From the NCBI GenBank assembly GCA_024276605.1, contig JAJRWX010000023.1, forward strand, positions 17,538 to 81,537: a stretch of DNA of 64,000 bases. Direction: 5' to 3'. Below are positions 59,416 to 64,000 of the stretch, one piece after another. Source of the stretch: Planctomycetota bacterium (GTDB taxonomy: Bacteria > Planctomycetota > Phycisphaerae > UBA1845). The number at the start of each line of letters is the position of its first letter. Position 1 is the stretch's first letter. Both the position numbers and the translations under genes were made by a program. The notes beneath the pieces were generated by a model that worked only from the letters and a program-made list of their open reading frames with translations, ran no database searches and was not told the DNA's origin.

Positions 59416-62400
59416 TTACACAGTTTCCCCAACAGCCTCCTGAGCGGCGTGTTCAACACACTCCGGGGTAGGTAATGATCCTCCACGTCGTAACCAATAG
59501 GCCCAACGTTTTATGTCGTTGGTTACCATAAACATAGCGGGCACAATGAAGAGCGTAAGCAACGTTGCAAACATAAGTCCAAATACCATTGAAATCGTTA
59601 AGGGAATCAGCGCTTGCGCCTGTGAACTCGTCTCAAAAAGCAGTGGCAACAATCCCACGACGGTTGTGATCGATGTCAGAACGACGGCACGAAATCTCTC
59701 TTCGCCCGCTCTGGCCACCGCCTTGCAGACACTCGCGCCTTCAGACATATTTCCGTTGATGCGGTCAACCAGCACCAACGAATCATTAACCACAATACCC
59801 GCCAACGCCACCATACCAAATACGCTCATGAGCGTGACATCTGATCCCATGATCATATGCCCCACAATAGAACCCACCATACCTAATGGGACCGCACCAA
59901 GAATAATCATCGGTTGAATATACGATCGTAGGGGCAAACCAATCAGTGCATACATGATGGCCAAAGCAATGATCATTCCGCGCGCTAAGCTACTCATCGA
60001 CTCTTCAATACGTGCCCGCTGACCCTCTACTAAGTAAATAACTCCAGGAAATCTTCGAGTGATATCGGGTAGGAAACTTTGCGATATCGTATGTATCACT
60101 TGTTCGGCGTTAGCGCGTCGCTCATCCAAATCAGCTTGGATACGTATACGCCGTCGGCCATCCTGCCTACCGATTGAAGCATATCCACGTACCAGTTTTG
60201 TATCCAACACTTCACTAAAAGGTATTTCAACGCCGGCCATAGTTCGCAGGCGCATTTTTTCGATAGCCCCTAAACTACGTCGATCATCAGCCCCATAGCT
60301 TACGACAACATCCACTTCTTCATCGCCGCGTTGCAGGTGGACCGTATCACCGCCCATCAAACCCTGTCGCAGTTGTGAAGCCACATCAGCCACAGTGAGT
60401 CCTAAGTTACCGGCGTTAGGTTTGAGCCGAATCTGAAGTTCGCGTTTGCCCGGATTAAGATCGTCGGTAACGTCAAACACCCCTTCGTAGGTGGCAAGCT
60501 TGGCTTTAACCTCATCCGCTGCCTGACGTAATTGATGTAAATCTTCACCCAGCAAACGTATTTCCAGTGGCTTTTCCGTCGGCCCTAGTTCCTGGCGCGT
60601 GATGGTAAATATCTCCACGTCGTAGATGGTGCCAATATGTTGTCGCCATCTTTCGATCACCAGCGATAAATCGATATCACGGTCTTCCGCCGCCATCAAT
60701 TCGATATAGGTCTCACCGTAGGCACTACCTCGATCGGGAACAAATTCCGCCCATTCACCTACAGACGAATAAACATGTTGTACCAACACCCCTGGCTTGG
60801 CCGGCTTGATTGATGGATCATCGTTGAGCATGCGCGCAGCCTGCTCCATACGGTTGACCGCAGCTTTGGTCGTGGCAATCGGTGTTCCCTCTGGAAAGCG
60901 AACCTTGGCCCGCAATGTATTGCCGTTCACCTTGGGAAACAGCACAAAAGGCGTACGACCGCCGAACACCAAACCGATCGAAACAAACACGCTGGCACCT
61001 GCTATCGCGAGTACGATACCCCGATGAGATAAAGACCATTGAACGGCAGGTCGGTAATATGTGATAACAAACGTTTCAATGATATGATCCAGCTTTTTTC
61101 GAGTACGGAATCGCCAGTTCTCACAGTCCGCTTGCTCCTCACTCACCCATTCAGCCAAGTGAGCAGGTAAAATAGCAAACGCCTCAATCGCTGATGCGAC
61201 CACCGTGGCAATCACCACGACTGGTAAGACGTAAATAAGTTTCCCCATGACACCTTCTACGAACATCAATGGTATGAATGCGGCGATAGTCGTAAGTGAA
61301 GATAGTAATACGGGAATCGCTACTCTTCTGGTTCCCACAGCAGCAGCAAATTTAGGCGCAAGTCCATCGCGTGTTTGTTTACGAATCGCCTCCGCGATGA
61401 CAATCGCATCATCCACCACGATGCCGGTAGCCATCAATAACCCCAACAAACTAATCATATTGATCGTACCGTCCGTCATCCCCAACACGGCCACGGCCCC
61501 GGCAAACGCGATGGGAATTCCCAAGGCTACGGCTATCGTCGATCGCAAATCCATAAATAATAGCAGCGCGAACACAACGAGAACCATACCGGTTACACCG
61601 TTCTTCAAGAGCATCGTCAAACGACCATCAACATCGCGTGACGCATCGGCCCACGTAGTCAAATGAATACCTTCGGGTAAATCATGCTTAGCTGAGTCAA
61701 CGTAGTGACGTACGATGGCTGCAATCTCACTGATATCTTCCGGCCCGGTTTTGGACACAGTAATCATCGCACCGGCCTGTCCGTCGACCCTGCCGTATAG
61801 CGAGACATCTTCAAATGAGTCATGCACCTGTGCGACCTGACCTAACCGCACCGTCGCACCGTCCGGTCGGGCAATAATGACCAGTTCGGAAAAATCAGCC
61901 GCATTGTAACGCTGTCCTAATGTGCGAACGCTGATCTCCTCATGCTGCGTACGCACCGTACCTGCCGGCAGATCCAAACTACCCGCATTAATCGCATCGA
62001 TAACATGCTGAAACGTCAGCCCATATCGTTGTAACGCCTCTTCAGATAGTTTGATCGATATCTCGTAATCTCGAACACCGGCTATGCTAACCTGCGATAT
62101 CTCAGGGTTAGCCACTAGATCATCACGAATTTGTTGTGCGACGTGTTTGATGGTGTCTTCGGGTACATCACCGAAAATGCCGATGTTGATGACCACGCTA
62201 CGAATAATCACTTCAATGGCGACAGGATCTTTGGCGTCCGGCGGGAAAGTCGAAATCGCCTCCACCTTGTTACGAATCTGCTGCAATACATCGGCTGTTG
62301 ATGAAATAGACGTATCCACAGCGGCCACAACTAGGCCGACGTTATCCCGCGCTATAGAGGATAGCTCCCATATCCCCGGTACACCCTGAATGGCCCGTTC

Positions 62401-62649
62401 TATTTTGACGCAGATGCTCTGCTCGATGTCCTCGGGAGTAGCGCCGGGATATGGCACGGTGACTAAGATGTTATCCACATTCGTATCTGAATAAGTCTCG
62501 CGTGGTAATTGGCGCGCAGATACGACGCCGGCGATGATGATACCAAGCGCAAATAGGTTCGCCATCACCGGGTTGCCTACGATGGCACCGATAAGCCCAC
62601 CGGGTTGCTGCTTCATATCAGATAAGCTCCGCCCAAACCCATTCCGCAT
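59416..62649 (-). CDS. RND-family efflux transporter (AcrB/HAE1-like permease)
   Basis: 1077 aa; LPRETYSDTNVDNILVTVPYPGATPEDIEQSICVKIERAIQGVPGI, GIVVDDAIVIAEAIRK, GMVALAGIVVNDSLVLVDRIN. Confidence 0.93.
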   Translation of the reverse strand: MRNGFGRSLSDMKQQPGGLIGAIVGNPVMANLFALGIIIAGVVSARQLPRETYSDTNVDNILVTVPYPGATPEDIEQSICVKIERAIQGVPGIWELSSIARDNVGLVVAAVDTSISSTADVLQQIRNKVEAISTFPPDAKDPVAIEVIIRSVVINIGIFGDVPEDTIKHVAQQIRDDLVANPEISQVSIAGVRDYEISIKLSEEALQRYGLTFQHVIDAINAGSLDLPAGTVRTQHEEISVRTLGQRYNAADFSELVIIARPDGATVRLGQVAQVHDSFEDVSLYGRVDGQAGAMITVSKTGPEDISEIAAIVRHYVDSAKHDLPEGIHLTTWADASRDVDGRLTMLLKNGVTGMVLVVFALLLFMDLRSTIAVALGIPIAFAGAVAVLGMTDGTINMISLLGLLMATGIVVDDAIVIAEAIRKQTRDGLAPKFAAAVGTRRVAIPVLLSSLTTIAAFIPLMFVEGVMGKLIYVLPVVVIATVVASAIEAFAILPAHLAEWVSEEQADCENWRFRTRKKLDHIIETFVITYYRPAVQWSLSHRGIVLAIAGASVFVSIGLVFGGRTPFVLFPKVNGNTLRAKVRFPEGTPIATTKAAVNRMEQAARMLNDDPSIKPAKPGVLVQHVYSSVGEWAEFVPDRGSAYGETYIELMAAEDRDIDLSLVIERWRQHIGTIYDVEIFTITRQELGPTEKPLEIRLLGEDLHQLRQAADEVKAKLATYEGVFDVTDDLNPGKRELQIRLKPNAGNLGLTVADVASQLRQGLMGGDTVHLQRGDEEVDVVVSYGADDRRSLGAIEKMRLRTMAGVEIPFSEVLDTKLVRGYASIGRQDGRRRIRIQADLDERRANAEQVIHTISQSFLPDITRRFPGVIYLVEGQRARIEESMSSLARGMIIALAIMYALIGLPLRSYIQPMIILGAVPLGMVGSIVGHMIMGSDVTLMSVFGMVALAGIVVNDSLVLVDRINGNMSEGASVCKAVARAGEERFRAVVLTSITTVVGLLPLLFETSSQAQALIPLTISMVFGLMFATLLTLFIVPAMFMVTNDIKRWAYWLRRGGSLPTPECVEHAAQEAVGETV

Positions 62650-62765
62650 CTTCCTTCACTTCGTACCGGCCAACTCAACTGCTTGCGTAGTGTCCTTCCC
62701 GATGATGACGTGTCAATACGATAGAGCAGCCACCACGACATATCCGCCTCATTATCAATGTATCG

Positions 62766-63440
62766 TTACATCCAAAATTTATTGACGCGAATGTCTTCAA
62801 CGAGTGACAGAATTCGATCGCGCAGCTCACGCGTGATGCGTACGATTTGCTTAGCTTCTGAGAGTCCCTCGTATGCCGGACTCCATGGCTCACCAATATT
62901 GAAGCAAAATGGCCCACGTATTACATTAACCATACGAAAAAGATGTCCGTCGATCACTTGACGCTTCTTGGGGTTTTCGCGCAGACAATGCCTTGGCACC
63001 AGTAAGGCTATGGGGACGATAGGAACTTGGGCAGCGAGATAAATTCGCGCAACACCGGGCATGAATCGTCCCAATGAAAAGGTCTCCTGAATATCACCCT
63101 CGGGTGCGATGATCACCGGCTCACTTTTTTTCAAATACTTGACCGACTTTTCAACCACTGAATGCGCGTCCGGCGTGAATGCATTGATAGACTCCATGGC
63201 ATCGAGGCATTTGGTACCCATCCAGGATTGATAGCCCGGACCAATGATGTAATGAACCGGTTCGTTCACGACGGGTGTCAGCCAAAATCCGTCGTGTGAT
63301 GAAATGTGGTTGACAGCGTATATTTTTGGGCCTGGCGGAATCCTATCACGCCCCCAAACGTGCGTCTCGATGAAGCAACGCTGATACAGTTTGACACCGT
63401 ACCTGTTGATACCATGCAGTATTCGGGGGAATAAATTCAT
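62766..63440 (-). CDS. 1-acyl-sn-glycerol-3-phosphate acyltransferase-like (PlsC) protein
   Basis: YAVNHISSHDGFWLTPVV (motif resembling NHxSxxD), VIIAPEGDIQETFSLGRFMPGVARIYLAAQVPIVPIAL. Confidence 0.75.
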   Translation of the reverse strand: MNLFPRILHGINRYGVKLYQRCFIETHVWGRDRIPPGPKIYAVNHISSHDGFWLTPVVNEPVHYIIGPGYQSWMGTKCLDAMESINAFTPDAHSVVEKSVKYLKKSEPVIIAPEGDIQETFSLGRFMPGVARIYLAAQVPIVPIALLVPRHCLRENPKKRQVIDGHLFRMVNVIRGPFCFNIGEPWSPAYEGLSEAKQIVRITRELRDRILSLVEDIRVNKFWM

Positions 63441-63549
63441 GACAGTTGCTGAGTCGCCGGCATTCTGTTACCGGAGAAGTCCCACTTATGTTACAGCAAG
63501 CCGCAAGCTTTAGCCTCCGTGGCGTTACCACGAGAAAACGAGACGTGCT

Positions 63550-64000
63550 TTAGTGAATGACGCTACGGTGTAACTCCACAAATTTCGGTAGTATGACGCC
63601 GGGTGCCAATTGCTCAGCAAACGCACGCGCCGCGTCAGCACACGCTCGATGGTATGGTTTATCAGATACCAACTCGACACACCGATCGGCTAGATTAGGC
63701 AGTTCATTTTCTCCGATAACGTCTACACCGTTGCCAGGTGAAATGGTACCCGCGAGCCCACCGGAACGTAACACAATCGCAGGCAACCCGCAGGCCATCG
63801 CTTCAGCCAATGTCAATCCGAATGTTTCCAATACCGAGAGCTGCACAAAAACATCGGCCTGTTGATACGCGGCCAGAAGATCGTCACCGTGCAAAAAACC
63901 CGTCACTCTCGCTCCCCATTTGCGTCTTAGCTCATCGCTACATGGGCCGTCTCCCACGAATACGGTACTGATGCGCTCGTCACAAACTAAGTGTTTACAG
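63550..64000 (-). CDS. Glycosyltransferase family 1/4, C-terminal part (runs off window end)
   Basis: Frame open to the window end: KHLVCDERISTVFVGDGPCSDELRRKWGARVTGFLHGDDLLAAYQQADVFVQLSVLETFGLTLAEAMACGLPAIVLRSGGLAGTI: GT4 nucleotide-sugar binding pattern. Confidence 0.9.
   Translation of the reverse strand, partial: CKHLVCDERISTVFVGDGPCSDELRRKWGARVTGFLHGDDLLAAYQQADVFVQLSVLETFGLTLAEAMACGLPAIVLRSGGLAGTISPGNGVDVIGENELPNLADRCVELVSDKPYHRACADAARAFAEQLAPGVILPKFVELHRSVIH

Overview
The 64 kb window looks like a largely vertically inherited chromosomal segment of a Planctomycetota (Phycisphaerae-like) bacterium. The lineage is inferred from gene content: an LpxC-FabZ fusion, a histone-Hc1-like small protein, FG-GAP proteins with 'DCNxNGxxDxCD' repeats, and FmdB/HEAT-type genes. 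No database was searched.

Housekeeping content: lpxA (partial), lpxC-fabZ, ompH/skp, bamA, dnaB, rplI, ssb, rpsF, pth, rplY/ctc, prs, glmU-like, tRNA-Gln(UUG), yacG, fmdB-like, grpE, dnaJ, groEL2, groES, groEL1, asnS, miaE, lepB, holA, surE, 5-FTHF cyclo-ligase, rarA, glmS, TolC/RND efflux, a PlsC-like acyltransferase and a partial glycosyltransferase.

The most interesting accessory gene is a stand-alone SEFIR/TIR-like protein with a large uncharacterised C-terminal region (23682-25223). It is wedged directly behind asnS, is visibly AT-richer than its neighbours, and is a candidate anti-phage or NAD-targeting effector.

Other points of interest:
- an AsnRS with a coiled-coil insertion
- a four-domain SRPBCC secreted protein
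- a tandem pair of secreted paralogues
- a cysteine-containing ScdA_N/DUF1858-like small protein coupled to a Na+/solute symporter
- several dispersed intergenic repeat families, one of which diverges with a codon-like pattern

No CRISPR array, intact transposon, prophage or rRNA was seen.
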